This document shows positions 36,906-48,857 of a stretch of DNA of 64,000 nt, piece by piece. The DNA is from Stomorhina lunata. Taxonomy: Eukaryota > Arthropoda > Insecta > Diptera > Rhiniidae. A program made the translations under genes and the position numbers. Below the pieces are notes generated by a model that was not told where the DNA came from, did no database searches, and worked only from the letters and a program-made list of their open reading frames with translations. The stretch lies in contig OW121741.1 of assembly GCA_933228675.1 (NCBI GenBank), positions 131,949,290 to 132,013,289 of the forward strand. The letters run 5' to 3'. Numbering within the stretch: the first letter of the stretch is position 1; every line of letters starts with the position of its first letter.

Positions 36906-38866
36906 ACAAACATATATTTCATGAGCACGTATGTGTGTCTTAGCTTTCTTTCATTGAATAATCGTCTCCATTAGTTGTTTCCAAATTAGAGAAAGCAATA
37001 TACACTCTTTGTTATGGAACTTTTCAAAACGACCGTACGGCAAATCAATGTATGGAAATGCAATATCTTTTTCTTAAAGAGTCTTACAACTTTTTATACC
37101 CTTCACCACCATAGGTGGAAAGGGTATTATAAGTTTGTGCTGATGTATGTAACGCATGGAAATATTTGTCTTAGACCCACCTTTTAGTATACCAATAGGC
37201 TTAGAATCACTTTCTGAGTCGATTTAGCGATGTCCGTCCGTCCGTCTGGCTGGCTGGCTGGCTGGCTGGACCCCCATGTAAACCTTGTAATCAAACTACA
37301 GGACGCTATTCTAAAGATAGTTTGATAAAACAGATCATTTTTTTGATAATGGGACCATGGCTATTGAAATTCGTCAAAATCGGTTCATTATTTATGGTAC
37401 CTTTCATAGGTCCCACTTCCCGGAATTGATATATTGGCCACAAATATCAATATTTAATCATGAAATTTAAATCAAATGCTGTTTATGTAAACTAAAATCA
37501 CTGTACCAAATTTCTTTGAAATTGGTCCTCATTTGACCATAGCTCCCATACAAACTCTTATCTTAAAACGCACTAAATGAGTCAAAATTCACTAAAACTC
37601 TCGTAAATCCGAAGATAATGAGAATTTTAAGTTTATTGTTGGCACACGTTCTGTAATCAATTTGCCAAATTTCGAGATAATCGGTCCACATTTGACCCTA
37701 GCTCTCATATAAGTCCAAATGACGGAAACAGCTCAAATATATAAGTTTTGACAAAATGTTTGTATAATAGCCAAATTTAGCAAATATTTGTCCTTATACA
37801 TGAAAAAGAACACCTTTGACCATAATGGTGAAGGGTATCGTATGGTCGGTCTTGACCGACTATAGCACTTTCTTACTTGTTTTTTGTAAATAAGAAAATT
37901 TACCCTATATTCCAGTCTTTTAGGATTACCTTTGTTCCTCCTCCTACTCTTGCCTTCCCTTAAGTATGTGGTATATAATTACATACAATGTCAGTTAATA
38001 ACGTGAGATAAAATCAAATTCCCGAGCTAAACAACAAAAAAAAAATCCCTAAAAGTTGTTTTAAAAGTCAGATGTCAGTTATTTTTTGAATGTGCCCTTC
38101 AAGCACTTGAGCTTAAGTCTTACATCTTTAAATCAAACAAAAGGACGTCTTGCCTTCAAATATTTTAGTTTTTTTTTTCTTCTTAGTTTTAAGACAAATG
38201 AATTCAGAACAATCTGTAAATTTTAACTTAATGTACGAGTATATTATAGAGAGTAGACTTCAACTTCCGCTTTTGATGAATAACTAAAAAGTAAAATAAG
38301 AATAACAAAAGATATCCTTGAATGAAGACTGCGACGACTTCGATGAACATATAATAAGATCGTTTTGTATGATTTTTTTTTTGCACAAATTTAAAGATTT
38401 TTGACTTGAAGGGGGGGAATTTTGATATTTCATTTAAAATAAAAAGCATTGATATTTATTATTTGTGTTATTTGCTTACATACATAGAATGAATGACTGA
38501 CATAGAAATGTCTGAATAAGATCTAGTGATCGTCTACTGTTTTATGTACTTACGGTAAAATAGTTTAACAATATTTGGAAAGAATAGGAATGCCGTTGCT
38601 TTCCTTTAAAAAAATCATGTCCTGTTTTAGGTTTAAATACAAGTCATCAAACTACTTACTCTGTTTATCATAACGAGTGTTCCGAATAAAATAAGCATTT
38701 ACTATTTTTGGCAAAACATTGATTTGCCGTATGGTATTTTCGATAAGTCCCATAAAAAAGAGAGTATACCGCTTTTACTCAAATTCGGAAACAACTAATG
38801 GAGCGGATTATTTAATAAGAGAAAGGTAAGACACACACACGTGCTCATGAAATGTATGTTTTTTGT
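36906..38866. mobile_element. Inverted-repeat element of about 2 kb
   Basis: 36910-37050 and 38715-38862 are diverged inverted copies of each other. They share TTTCATGAGCACG at the outer ends, TCCATTAGTTGTTTCC in the middle and ACGGCAAATCAATGT at the inner ends. The interior holds the DINE-1-like element 37096-37880 as a nested insertion and no transposase, so this is a non-autonomous or gutted DNA transposon. The family is not recognised. A 73-codon minus frame inside it is not a gene. Confidence 0.75.
37096..37880 (+). mobile_element. DINE-1/Helentron-like non-autonomous element
   Basis: Begins ATACCCTTCACC with a hairpin (CACCATAGGTG, AAGGGTAT). It carries a GTCY/GGCT microsatellite (GTCCGTCCGTC then GGCTGGCTGG) near 37225-37270 and ends with a hairpin GTCGGTCTTGACCGAC, then TATAGCACTTTCTTACTTGT. 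Subterminal hairpins, an internal GTCY microsatellite and insertion between T residues match published DINE-1 architecture. The family name is from memory of that architecture, not from a search. Confidence 0.65.
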
Positions 38867-39359
38867 GAGTATATGTGTTTTTCATTGTTTTTTATCCACT
38901 TTAATTTCGCTTTTGACAGAAAACAAATGTGTGGAGTGCAATAACTTTATATTAAAGAATCTTAGATATTGGCAAATCATCTTACACTTTCTTATTAAAT
39001 TTTCTAATATTTTCGAGAATAGAGCCAAAGCTTATATTGCACAGTGGTTAAAAACAAAAAAAAAAGGGAAATAAATCTGTATCTTCTAAACTGTAAGTCT
39101 GATTACATCAGTATGTGTAAATGAACTGTTTTAAATTTTGGATTTATGGTTAAACTGTGTTTACACAGGGTGAATCATTGGACGTCAAAGTAGAACCACC
39201 TCAGAAGTAAAAAAGCTTTTGGACCATGTACCTCTTTCAATTATTTTCCAATAAGGTTGATTTTTTACATTTGAATGAACTATAATAACTTTTATGGGTT
39301 TTAAGTTATTTCATTTCAAAAATAAAAAAAATAATTTTTTTCTACTATTTTTTTTTTAT
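38867..39359. other. Spacer, nothing recognised
   Basis: Contains a short 77-codon frame (38841-39074) without domain or start context worth noting. Ordinary AT-rich DNA. Confidence 0.4.
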
Positions 39360-39680
39360 TTTTTGACCCATTGTGCATTCGAAATTTTTTTAAAAAAAGT
39401 TATTTTTTTATAGGAAATTTTTCAAAAATTTCTAAATTTTAAAAAAAATTTTAAAAATCTCATATTTTATAGGAAATTTTTCAAAAATGTATTTCTTTTA
39501 TAGAAAATGTTTTAAAAATTTCTTATTTTTATAGGAAATTTTTCAAAATTTTCTTATTTTTATAAGAAATTTATTAAAGGAAATATTTGTCTTTATACAC
39601 GAAAAAGAACACCTTTCACTTATGTGGTGAAGGGTATCGTATAGTCGGTCTTGACCGACTATAGCACTTTCTTACTTGTT
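39360..39680. repeat. AT-rich mini-array plus isolated DINE-1-like right end
   Basis: 39370-39560 is a drifted array of TATAGGAAATTTTTCAAAAA units. It is followed at 39577-39680 by only the right end of the DINE-1-like family (GGTGAAGGGTATCG, hairpin GTCGGTCTTGACCGAC, CTTTCTTACTTGTT). The left part is missing. Confidence 0.75.
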
Positions 39681-40312
39681 AATTATCTTGAACCGTTTAA
39701 TGTTGAGAAATTCAAATATTTTTCGCCGACCGACAAAAGTGTTTTTTTTTTTTTTCTCCAGAAGATGGTATCAATTTTTAAGAAGTTTTTTATCGAAAGT
39801 TGATGTTTTATTATACATATATTCGTAAAGAATGTGGTTTTAAGATGATTTTAATCCGAAATTCAAGTCAGTGCAACATTCCGTTTAGGTACAGCATTGA
39901 ACGAAGTTTGTCTTATTTTTAAGAAAATTTTTGTGTTTTCAAACAAATAACAAAAAAGTCAAGCCGATTTTGTAACTTTCTGAAATGCAGTTATATAGTT
40001 CCATATATTCCCTTTAAGATCCAAAAATAAAAACTACCGGAAATTCATAAACGAATCCGGGAAATCGAATTTTATAAAAAATGGCAAATTTCTAATACCA
40101 AACTTTTAATTGCAAAACAAGGTCAATTTGGTTTCCGGTTTTGAAATTTTTTAAATTGTTTTACATAAACAATAAAATAAACTTTATAACTATAAAAAAA
40201 AATATTTATATGCCTTTTACAGTTTTTTAGAAAATCAAAGTCAAATTTTGCAAATGATACACTTTTTAGTTTATTTTCGTAGATTTTTCCCACAAGCCTT
40301 TAAAGTCTTTTA
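39681..40312. other. Spacer, nothing recognised
   Basis: Unique AT-rich sequence with no open frame or repeat that I can support. Confidence 0.4.
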
Positions 40313-41031
40313 ATACCCTTCACCACCACCACCACCACCATAGGTGTAAAGGGTATATTTGGTTTGTGCTGATGTTTGTAATGCATGGAAATATTGGTCT
40401 GAGACCCACCTTTTAGTATACCAATCGTTTAAGAATCACCCCTGAGTTATTTTAACGATATCCGTCCGGCTGGCCCGTTATCCATGTAAACTAGTTATCA
40501 TTGTACAGGCCGTTACTTTAAAGATAACTAAAATTTTGCACAGGCTCATATTTAGGTCCAAGGACGATCCCTATACCTTTTGGGTGAAATCAGATTACTA
40601 TTTTGAGTACCTCTAATAGGGATGTCTTCCCGCAATAGTGTTTATGGTTCTTTACAGCCACAAATTTAGCTGTATTTTAATAATATTCTGCGCCAATATT
40701 GCCTATGATAACCTTAATCAGTGTACCTAATTTTGTAGGAATCGGCCCATATTTGACCATACCTCCCATACAAGACACATTACTAAAACTTTGCACAGAT
40801 AAATATTTTGTAAATATAAACCGATTACCAAAATTTGGTAACAATCGATCCACAATTGACCCTAGCTCCCATATAAGGCCTTTAGCCGGAAATGAGATAA
40901 ATCTCGAAATTTAAAAAAAGGAAAACTAAAACTAAGACTTAAGGAAAACTTTTTAAATTGTTGGTCGATATTTGACCTTAGTAGCGTATGATATAGTCGG
41001 GCTTGACCGACTGCAGCTTGTCTTACTTGTT
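40313..41031 (+). mobile_element. DINE-1/Helentron-like element, second full copy
   Basis: Same architecture as 37096-37880. The left end has an expanded CACCACCACC tract in the hairpin; the GTCCGTCCGGC region is shortened; the right end is GTCGGGCTTGACCGACTGCAG then CTTGTCTTACTTGT. It is considerably diverged from the other copies. Confidence 0.65.
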
Positions 41032-43202
41032 AATATTGAAAAAGTTTAACCCGTTTTATTCTAGGGTCAAAGGTCAAAATTTGTTTATTTTTCAGTTTGT
41101 TTTTTATAGAAAATTTAATAAATATTAATCATATAGTAAAGAGTTTTGAATGAAATGCTCAAATATAATTGTTGTTACCTAGAAATTTTGTTATAAAAAA
41201 TGATGGGTTAAAATACCCTAAACAAAGATGGGGACTAAAATGACCAAACATTTTTTTTTTTTTTAAAAGTCAAACAAAATTTTAAAAACGGCCTATCCTA
41301 GTATAAAATATGTTATTTTTTAAATGCCAGATAAATTTCTACAAAATTTCCTTATTTTTAAGAATTATTAATATTGCTCGGTTTAGGTTACAAACTACAA
41401 ATTTTATTTGGAACACTCCTGATATCTATCACAATTACTTCGACTTTTTGAATTTGTTTTTTTTGTAATTTTTGAACTTCTAAAGGTTTTGTTGTACTTA
41501 TATGACGAATTCTCTTACATTCAAATACTTTTTTTGTTGAAGTTTTTGAAATCATTTCCAACCGAGTTAATTATAGAGGAGTTTTGGGTAATGACAAAAA
41601 ACTAAGACGAAACCAGAATTGAAATGAAGAGAATTGAGGAATTTCTTTTTTGTTTAAGGAGTTTTTGTTTAAGAAATAGTAGACTTCTAGCAGACAGCGT
41701 CGTCGCTGTGTTGTGATATAAAGTCAAAGATAGGGCAGTGTTAGGATGTGAAAGAAGTCCTTTGTGACTTGTTCAAATTTCACAAAAAAAAAATAAAAAT
41801 GCTGCGCAGCTTGTCTTTAGATTTTTGTTATTGTTTTTAGCAAAATTCTTAAGATCATAAGACATTTTGCCACCAAATTCAAAAATCATAACTTAAGGTC
41901 ATGACTTCAAGTGAGAAAAAACAATAAAAATTCTAGCAAAAAAAAAAAACTATTGAATGTTTTAAGCTATTGAAATGTAATCGAAGTTTGTTATGAATCA
42001 TATAATTATTTATGTAGGATTTTTGCAAAAAATCACTTTCCCTAAGAAAATCGAAAATAAATAAATATCTGGCATAATATCCCATAACCTTAAAATTACA
42101 CACATAAAACATGTTAAACATCACTTTCTAAAATATTGAAAAATAAAAATTCATAATTTCAAAAATTATATTTTCCTTACAAATAAGGGTGATTTCTTTC
42201 CTTTCATATCATATCCTTAACACTAGACTCCATAGGCAAAAAAAGGGTAACTTTAACTAATTGTTTAAAATTAACACATTTATGTTAAACATCAACACCA
42301 TAAATTTACCAAATATCACCAACATCATTATGATTATGATAATCATTATCATCATCCTCATCTAAAACATACATACAAATGTTTGTCTCTATAAAGTCTT
42401 CCTTGGTTTGGGTTAATTTATGTGTTATCTCTTGGTATGGGTAACCCTTATTTGCACCCAAACATTTTTTTTTTTGAATATTCAAAAATTACTTTTTATT
42501 TCTTGTGTCATAGTCATTATGCTAAAAGGATTAAAAAGTATCTAAATTCTCAGGACATGCTTATTTTTTTAACATTTTGCCTATTTATAGTTTTAACCCC
42601 TTTTTTGCCAAGTGTCTTCCCTAAGTATTCAAATTTGTCATGGTTTATGAATATGTTTTCGGTCTTGGGCTTTGTTTGCTAATAGACTTTTTTTTTAAAT
42701 TCTAATAAATTTGTCATTTGGCATCATTGACTTGTTTTTATGGAAAGTCAATTGTCTGTCTGTCTATCTGACTTCTGCTGAAAAAAAGGTTTTTCGGCAT
42801 TTTTTTAGCTCTTGTCTGTTACTTGAAAACGCCTTTTTAATGAATTTATTTATTTGACTTGTTTCAAATACCATAAAATATCTTTAACAATAAAAAGTAA
42901 TAAATTTATAATTAATTTGTATCTGTAAAGAATTAAAATGCACACAAATATGTCTGATAGATACGGGTTACACATATGAATATTTAAATTCATATAAATC
43001 ATTTTATAAATGGAAGATTTTAGATGTAAAATATATTCTAGGTTTTTTTTTTAATATTTTTAGTTTTCTAGGCATCTACAATTTTCATTTTATGTAGAAA
43101 TTTTGCGATCTAATGTCTAGACATAGAAAATTCGTTTCGAAAACTTTCCAACTGGTCTAAGGTTTTTGAACATATTTCTATGGGAAAAATGGGAGTATAT
43201 TT
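41032..43202. other. Long AT-rich stretch without recognised features
   Basis: Short frames (41933-42124, 42422-42682) show no domain. 42300-42370 is rich in CATCATTAT triplets. A small hairpin CAGCGTCGTCGCTG lies near 41697. No gene or mobile element is supported. Confidence 0.4.
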
Positions 43203-43353
43203 AATGTTTGTTCCCGTACTATAACGAAACTACCCAAAACTGTCCGAAGTTGTCAGAATTTACTCAAAAAACAACAATTTGTATTGAAAATTTTGTACGG
43301 GAACACGTTTGAGTAAGTTTGGGTTGTTTCGTTAAAGTACGGGAACAAACATT
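43203..43353. mobile_element. 151-bp hairpin MITE
   Basis: Terminal inverted repeats of about 37 bp: left AATGTTTGTTCCCGTACT then ATAACGAAAC; right the inverse, ending GTACGGGAACAAACATT. An extra internal GTACGGGAACA lies near 43300. TTA directly flanks both sides and could be the target duplication. Too short to code. Confidence 0.88.
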
Positions 43354-43733
43354 TAGTTTTTATAAACTTTCAAAAATAAGAATCAATTTTCACGAGAAGA
43401 AATAATGAAATGTTAAAGAGAACTAAACCAGTTTTCATTGAAGTCAAAAAAATTAAAAATCCATAAAATAGTTTTGGAGTTATGGCAATTTTACCCCTGA
43501 AAATTCGTGTTCTTGACGAAACGGGTGAATTCGATTTAGGATTTTTCTTCTGCTGCTTTAAAAATCGATGTTCTACATCCTTAGTTGTACAGGGAAAATA
43601 TGTATAACTCCTAGGTCAATGTCCTGAGGAGGCGAACAGGACTTTTGTTTCCAAAACCCCATATATAAGTTTTAGCAGCCAATAAATTGTTTTTGCAGAA
43701 AACAATAAAGAAATTGCAAAGAAAACTAAAACA

Positions 43734-43832
43734 GGGTCCAAATCGCCACTTTCGATATCGATCGAAATGTAAGATATTTCAGAAACATTTGTGTAGCATA
43801 CTCTAAGGATAATCTAAATAATATATAACACA
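43734..43832. mobile_element. GGGGCCAAAT-type MITE, left third only
   Basis: GGGTCCAAATCGCCACTTTC, GATATCGATCGAAAT and GTGTAGCATACTCTAAGG match the left end of the family. The element breaks off after TATATAACACATAAG. Confidence 0.8.
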
Positions 43833-44039
43833 TAAGCAGGCGTAGGCAGCCCATACCACCAGGAGCCGAAGACTTTTTTAATTTTCGTTAATATTACGAT
43901 CATAAATGAAACTCGAGAGAACAGAGAAATATAATCTCAAATATTGTTGCCAAGACATTATTATTTTTGAAAACATTGTTTGAAACAAATATAATCGAAT
44001 TTTTTGAAATGAAAATAAATTGTAATATTATAAAATTTT

Positions 44040-45240
44040 ATATTTTTCAGATAAAAAAATATTTTTGATACAAAATTTTTTTTATAGAAAAATTTTTGAT
44101 AAAAATATTTTTCTTTGGAATTTTTTTTTTTATAGAAAAATTTTCGATAGAAATATTTTTCTGTAGAAAAATTTTCTTAAAAATTTTCTATAGAAAAATG
44201 TTTGATAAAATAGAAAAATGTTTGATAAAATAGAAAAATTTTCGATAGAAATATTTTTCTGTAGAAAAATTTTCTTAAAAATTTTCTATAGAAAAATGTT
44301 TGATAAAACATTTTTCTATAAAAAAATGTTTGATAAAAAAATTTTCTATAAAAAAATTTTTAATAAAAAAAATTTTCAAAAAGAATGACTATTTAACAGA
44401 CCAATTTATTGATAAAAAGCCAAAAACCAAAATTCCTCGACGCGTTTCGATGGTTGGTTAGGCCATCTCTTCAGGAGGATTATCCCCAATTTAGACAGAT
44501 CGAAAACCTCGCATTATTACTTATTTTACAAACAAAACCTTTCAGAATTATGTTCATAAACCATAAGTAAAAGCGTAGATCATCGACTGAACAAAAGCTA
44601 TGTTTATTTTAAACATCTTAACCCCCACCCCCCTTCGTCTGCATATAGTAGCCGACGGCTGCAGCACTAATGTGGGAAGTGAAGGAAGATGAAACTGAAA
44701 ATTGTTTGTGTTTTGTTCAGTCGATGATCTACGCTTTTACTTATGGTTTATGAACATAATTCTGAAAGGTTTTGTTTGTAAAATACGTAATAATGCGAGG
44801 TTTTCGATCTGTCTAAATTGGGGATAATTCTCCTGAAGGGATGGCCTAACCAACCATCGAAACGCGTTGAGGAATTTTGGTTTCTCCGCAAACAATTTTT
44901 GGCTTTTTATCAATAAATTGGTCTGTTACATTAATAAATAAATGTAACAAATTTGGGATCAAATGCGAATAGTCATTCATTTTGAATAATATTTACATCC
45001 CAACAATTTTGTTATTTTTTGAAAAAAAAAATTTCTTTAGAAGAATTTCTGATAAAAAAATTTTCTATACAAAAATTTTGGATAAAAAAATTTTCTATAG
45101 ATAAAAAAATTTTCTATAGAAAAATTTTTTATAAAAAAACTTTCTATACAAAAATTATTGATAAAAAGTTTTTGATAAAAAATGTTCTAAACAAAAATTT
45201 TTGATAAAAAATTTTCTAGAGAAAAATTTTTGATAATCAT
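44040..45240. repeat. AT-rich satellite patch split by an inserted hairpin element
   Basis: 44040-44392 and 45010-45240 are two parts of one array of TTTTCTATAGAAAAATTTTTGATA-like units, cut by the element at 44393-44985. Linkers are of the GATA type, closest to the intron array at 7670-10430. Confidence 0.8.
44393..44985. mobile_element. Long-hairpin (foldback-like) element of about 590 bp
   Basis: The two halves are inverted copies. AATGACTATT, ACAGACCAATTTATTG, AACGCGT, GGTTAGGCCATC, CAATTTAGACAGATCG, GTAAAAGCGTAGATCATCG and CTGAACAAAA occur on the left; the inverse order occurs on the right (44725-44985). The unpaired centre (about 44590-44720) is GC-richer. The left arm has lost about 45 bp near its tip. 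It is inserted in AT satellite DNA. Confidence 0.85.
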
Positions 45241-46673
45241 CATTTTAGTACTTTAACTACTAAATAGCATAATTTTGTTAAAATATTGAATTGAATTTAC
45301 ATAGGCTTTTTGGTACTGAAAGGTTGTACCTTTTTCTTAAGTCTATTTCAAAGCTCATTTTTCAAGTTTTACAAAATTTTGTTAAATAAATATTTAAAAT
45401 TACAAAATTACAAATCGGCAAATTAAAGTAGACAGATAGTAACATAAAATTTTAAAAAGTTGAGGTGAATATCTCTTAGGGTTTCTTCGTATCTGTGATT
45501 TAAAATCATCGAATTTCGCGAAAATGTTAATTTTTTATCAAAATTTGAGTAGATGCTTTTTAAAGTTTACTTGTGTTTAATTTCAATAAAAGTATTGAGA
45601 TATATTTTCCTTAGTCTATAGAGATTTTAGTTTTTAATTTGATAAGCTTAACCCTTTCTTTCTTGGGTCAAAGGTCAAAATATTATTTTATTTATTTTTT
45701 AAGCAAAAATAGTGGAATTTTACGAATTTCGATAAGAATTGTATGTAAGTTTTGTTTTATACTAGGATTAAATTTTTTATTAAAATATTTTAGCCCTAAC
45801 AAGACATGAGGGTTAAAATTAACCTAATTTTTTTTTTTTTTTTTTGTCAAAATTCAGAACTCATGTTTGTTTAATCGAAAGTGGAACGTCGATAGAGTTT
45901 TATTCCAATTGGTCTAAACAGACGGCGAAATACATATGTGAGCGCATAGAGAAAGAGACCTACTACACAAAACAAGAGGTAGGGACGACCTACGCGTTTT
46001 CAAGGTTGACCAACACGTTCCTGATGTCATGAGATGTATTTAAATCTTTAAAATGACTCTCCTGAACAAAATCCTTAGGTTCCTATCAATTTTGCGCGTC
46101 AGATATGTGTAATTCTACATTTTTTTTTGTCAACTTATGTCATTTAGAAAAAAGTAAAAGGTATGGGGGCAGGGGAAGTTTCTCATCCAATTCAAAAATA
46201 ATACTTGTGTATCTTTATATCAAGGTATAGCTTTTAAATTTATAGCAATCGACTTTTTGGTCAATGATAATAACTTGGACAAAATGTGGTAGGATCGGCG
46301 CAAGGAAATCCTTCTCCGACGTATAAATTAAATAAAGTCTTCAATCTCTCTATAAAATAATTTTTTATTAACCCATATAGTCCCAGCGTTTAATTATTCG
46401 AACTGCAGTTTTCAAACTTTTTAAAACAAAGCAACGTACTATATTTTAGTTGTAATCAGCTGCTGATTCGAGTTTTTACCTTAAAAATACAAAATTTTAA
46501 AATTTAAAAATTTACTTGGAAAAAATTCTCTGGGACGATATGGGTTAATTAGTTAAAAAAAAGCTAAGTCAGAGTTGGATGACTACCAATCGAACATACA
46601 AAAGATAAGTGATAAGATATAGAGTGACTTTAAAGATAAGATATAGAGTGACTTTAAAATTTTTAGAGAACTG
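45241..46673. other. Spacer, mostly unremarkable
   Basis: A 62-codon frame at 45844-46032 lies in somewhat higher-GC sequence but has no recognisable domain. A 23-bp segment (GATAAGATATAGAGTGACTT) is duplicated in tandem near 46611-46655, just left of the composite element. Confidence 0.45.
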
Positions 46674-47980
46674 CCCAGCAAAACTTTGGTAATGGCAAGT
46701 ACTCTAGTAACTGGTTACGTTGTAATGACTACAACATACCCTCCGAATAACTAATAAGTTATTACAGAAGTACTTATTTGTAATTTAAACTGAATGGCCC
46801 CGGTTCAAATCCCAACAGGACCAACATTTTTTTTTAATTTTTTTTATTAAAAGAGTTTTTTAAATGATTTTTGAATTTTAAGATCTTAAATATTACCTTC
46901 TGAAAAAAAAATGTTGGAAAACTAACTGACGGTAATGAAAAAATACCATCATGAGTCAATTTTGATTATGTAGGGGATGTTGGATACCAAACACGGTTCT
47001 GATTGGTTTTAACTTGGTAAGCCCAACTTATCTGGGTCATCCTTCATCTTAACTGTGGACACTGACCTCCTTGTGGTATCACCCAAGGAACAAGTTTAAT
47101 AACCATTCATGTAGTGAGCTAACATGTACCGAGAGTTGTCCCATAAGATCGATAAAAATGGATTAGGACGACGGGCTAGTAACCCTTTCTTGGAAAAAAC
47201 AATTACCATGAACATTATAAAATTAGAAATAAAATGTCCCGCCACCTAATGTTAGAAGAGGACATCCGAAACTTCGATGGAAAGACCGAGTAGAGGAACA
47301 TCTTTCAAAGCTTGGCCTATAAATTAGGAGAATATTCGCTCAAGACCGAAGTCCATAGAATTCTAAAATATGCTGGGACTTTGACCTTAACAGGTTGTAA
47401 CTACAGGCCTTTTAAGTAAGTAAGAGTCAATGTTTTATAAAAACTTATACCAAAAGGAAGATTTAATTTGTTTTAAAATTATTTAAAAAAAACTTCTTTA
47501 TTGTTGCATTTAATAATGCATTAAACATTTACAAAAAATCTTATGGAAATATTTTTCCAAAAATTACAACAAAGCAAAAAAAAGCTGGGAAAAACAAAGT
47601 TATTGTCACATGATTTCGGATCTAAAAATAAAAATTGTATATATTAATTATAAGCTGCTAAATTTTCCACATAGTAAGTAGCTCAGTGGAAGAGTCTCCG
47701 CCTAGCAGTCGTAGGGATCTGGGTTAGAGCCCCCGTGGGTTCATACAAAAAATTTGTATTTCGTTTAAAAATATATTTTTTTTAATAAAACAACAAAAAC
47801 GTTTTTGTTGTTGTTTTCCAATTGCTTACCCAAGTCATTACTTTTCGGCAATTGGTAAGTACTTGCCTCCAATGACATCCCTATGTTAATGTAATGTCTT
47901 AAACAGTGAATGAGTAAGTAGTTCGTGTTCAATAGTTTAACTGTTTAACTCATTATTTGGTAATGAAAAGTTTTGCTGGG
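46674..47980 (+). mobile_element. 1.3-kb composite terminal-inverted-repeat element, copy 1
   Basis: Starts CCCAGCAAAACTTTGG and ends with the inverse AAAAGTTTTGCTGGG (14-bp terminal repeat). Inside, in order: a tRNA-like B box GGTTCAAATCCC (46802-46813); a decayed LINE-like coding piece (47254-47361) reading RRGHPKLRWKDRVEEHLSKL, with stops afterwards; and a tRNA-like module (47675-47744). Copy 2 at 56051-57345 has the same order throughout, so the composite spread as one unit. No transposase is present. The superfamily is not recognised and no target duplication was found. Confidence 0.8.
47675..47744 (+). other. tRNA-Ala-like SINE module inside the composite element
   Basis: A box TAGCTCAGTGGAAGAG (47679-47694), loop CTAGCAG (centre AGC, as in alanine tRNA), B box GGGTTAGAGCCCC. 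The acceptor stem does not pair well, so it is not a functional tRNA gene. The matching module at 57036-57103 has the better B box GGTTCGAGCCC. Confidence 0.75.
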
Positions 47981-48199
47981 TAAGTTAAGCCGACATTTTA
48001 ATCGAGTTCTTTATTATAAAAGTGATAGGTTTTAAATTTTCTCGGTGAGGATAGTTGGGATTAAATTAAGCAGGATAGTTCCTGGAGGAACACTTAAAAA
48101 TAGTATGTACATCCATTGTATACTATTTATCAGTAAGATCGACGTGCAAACTTGAATTCCTTAAAAACTCAGTGAAACCTCGATGAATATTTAACACAG

Positions 48200-48520
48200 T
48201 GTCGTATACCACCGCCGTGGTATAGCAGGTTAGTCATCCGCCTAGCATACCAGAGGTCCAAGTTCAATCCCCGGCCAGACACACTTGAAAAAATAAATTT
48301 TCAAAAAAGCGGTGGTTCACCTCATAACTCAGCTAGCCACTGGTTATTGAGTATTAGGCTATGTAAAACTTCTCTAACTAATGCATTCGCCGTTCGGAGC
48401 CGGCGTAAAAACGTAGGTCCCTTTCAATGAGTCTAAAAATAGAATCGGATGCAGCTCATTGTCTGAGAGAAGTACCCCTTGTTCCAATTGGAATGTTGTC
48501 GGGGAATTATATATATATAT
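48200..48520 (+). mobile_element. tRNA-derived SINE, second family
   Basis: A box TGGTATAGCAGGT (48218-48230), loop CTAGCAT, B box AGTTCAATCCC (48261-48271). The body contains GCCGTTCGGAGCCGGCGTAA and GTAGGTCCCTTTC, the sort of tail shared with LINE 3' ends in other flies, and ends at a TA microsatellite. It directly precedes the foldback element. Differs from the SINE at 36651. Confidence 0.8.
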
Positions 48521-48857
48521 ATCGTAGGCTATCTTGGTATATACAAATTTTATGTGTGTGAAGATAAATTCGAATTTAACTAGCAAAGACAAAAACCGCA
48601 AATTTTAGCAGAGTCAATTTTACAATTAACAGAGCGCTGTTAGCAGTTTAACAGTGATGTTAAATATTATATTGGAGTTAGTGGAAAAGTTTATCGACGA
48701 TTTTGGACATATAAAAAAAGCCACAAGCATCCCACTATATGAATCGGGCACTCCAGAGTGTCCTTTTTGAAATAATATAATTTGTTCGCTTGAAATAATG
48801 TTGGAATTTTTTGAATAATGGTTAAAACATTTTATTTGCTCAGAAAGATTTAAAGAT

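Noticed and set aside
47675..47744. True tRNA-Ala gene
   Set aside because: A and B boxes and an AGC loop are present, but the acceptor stem does not pair and the module is repeated inside a mobile element.
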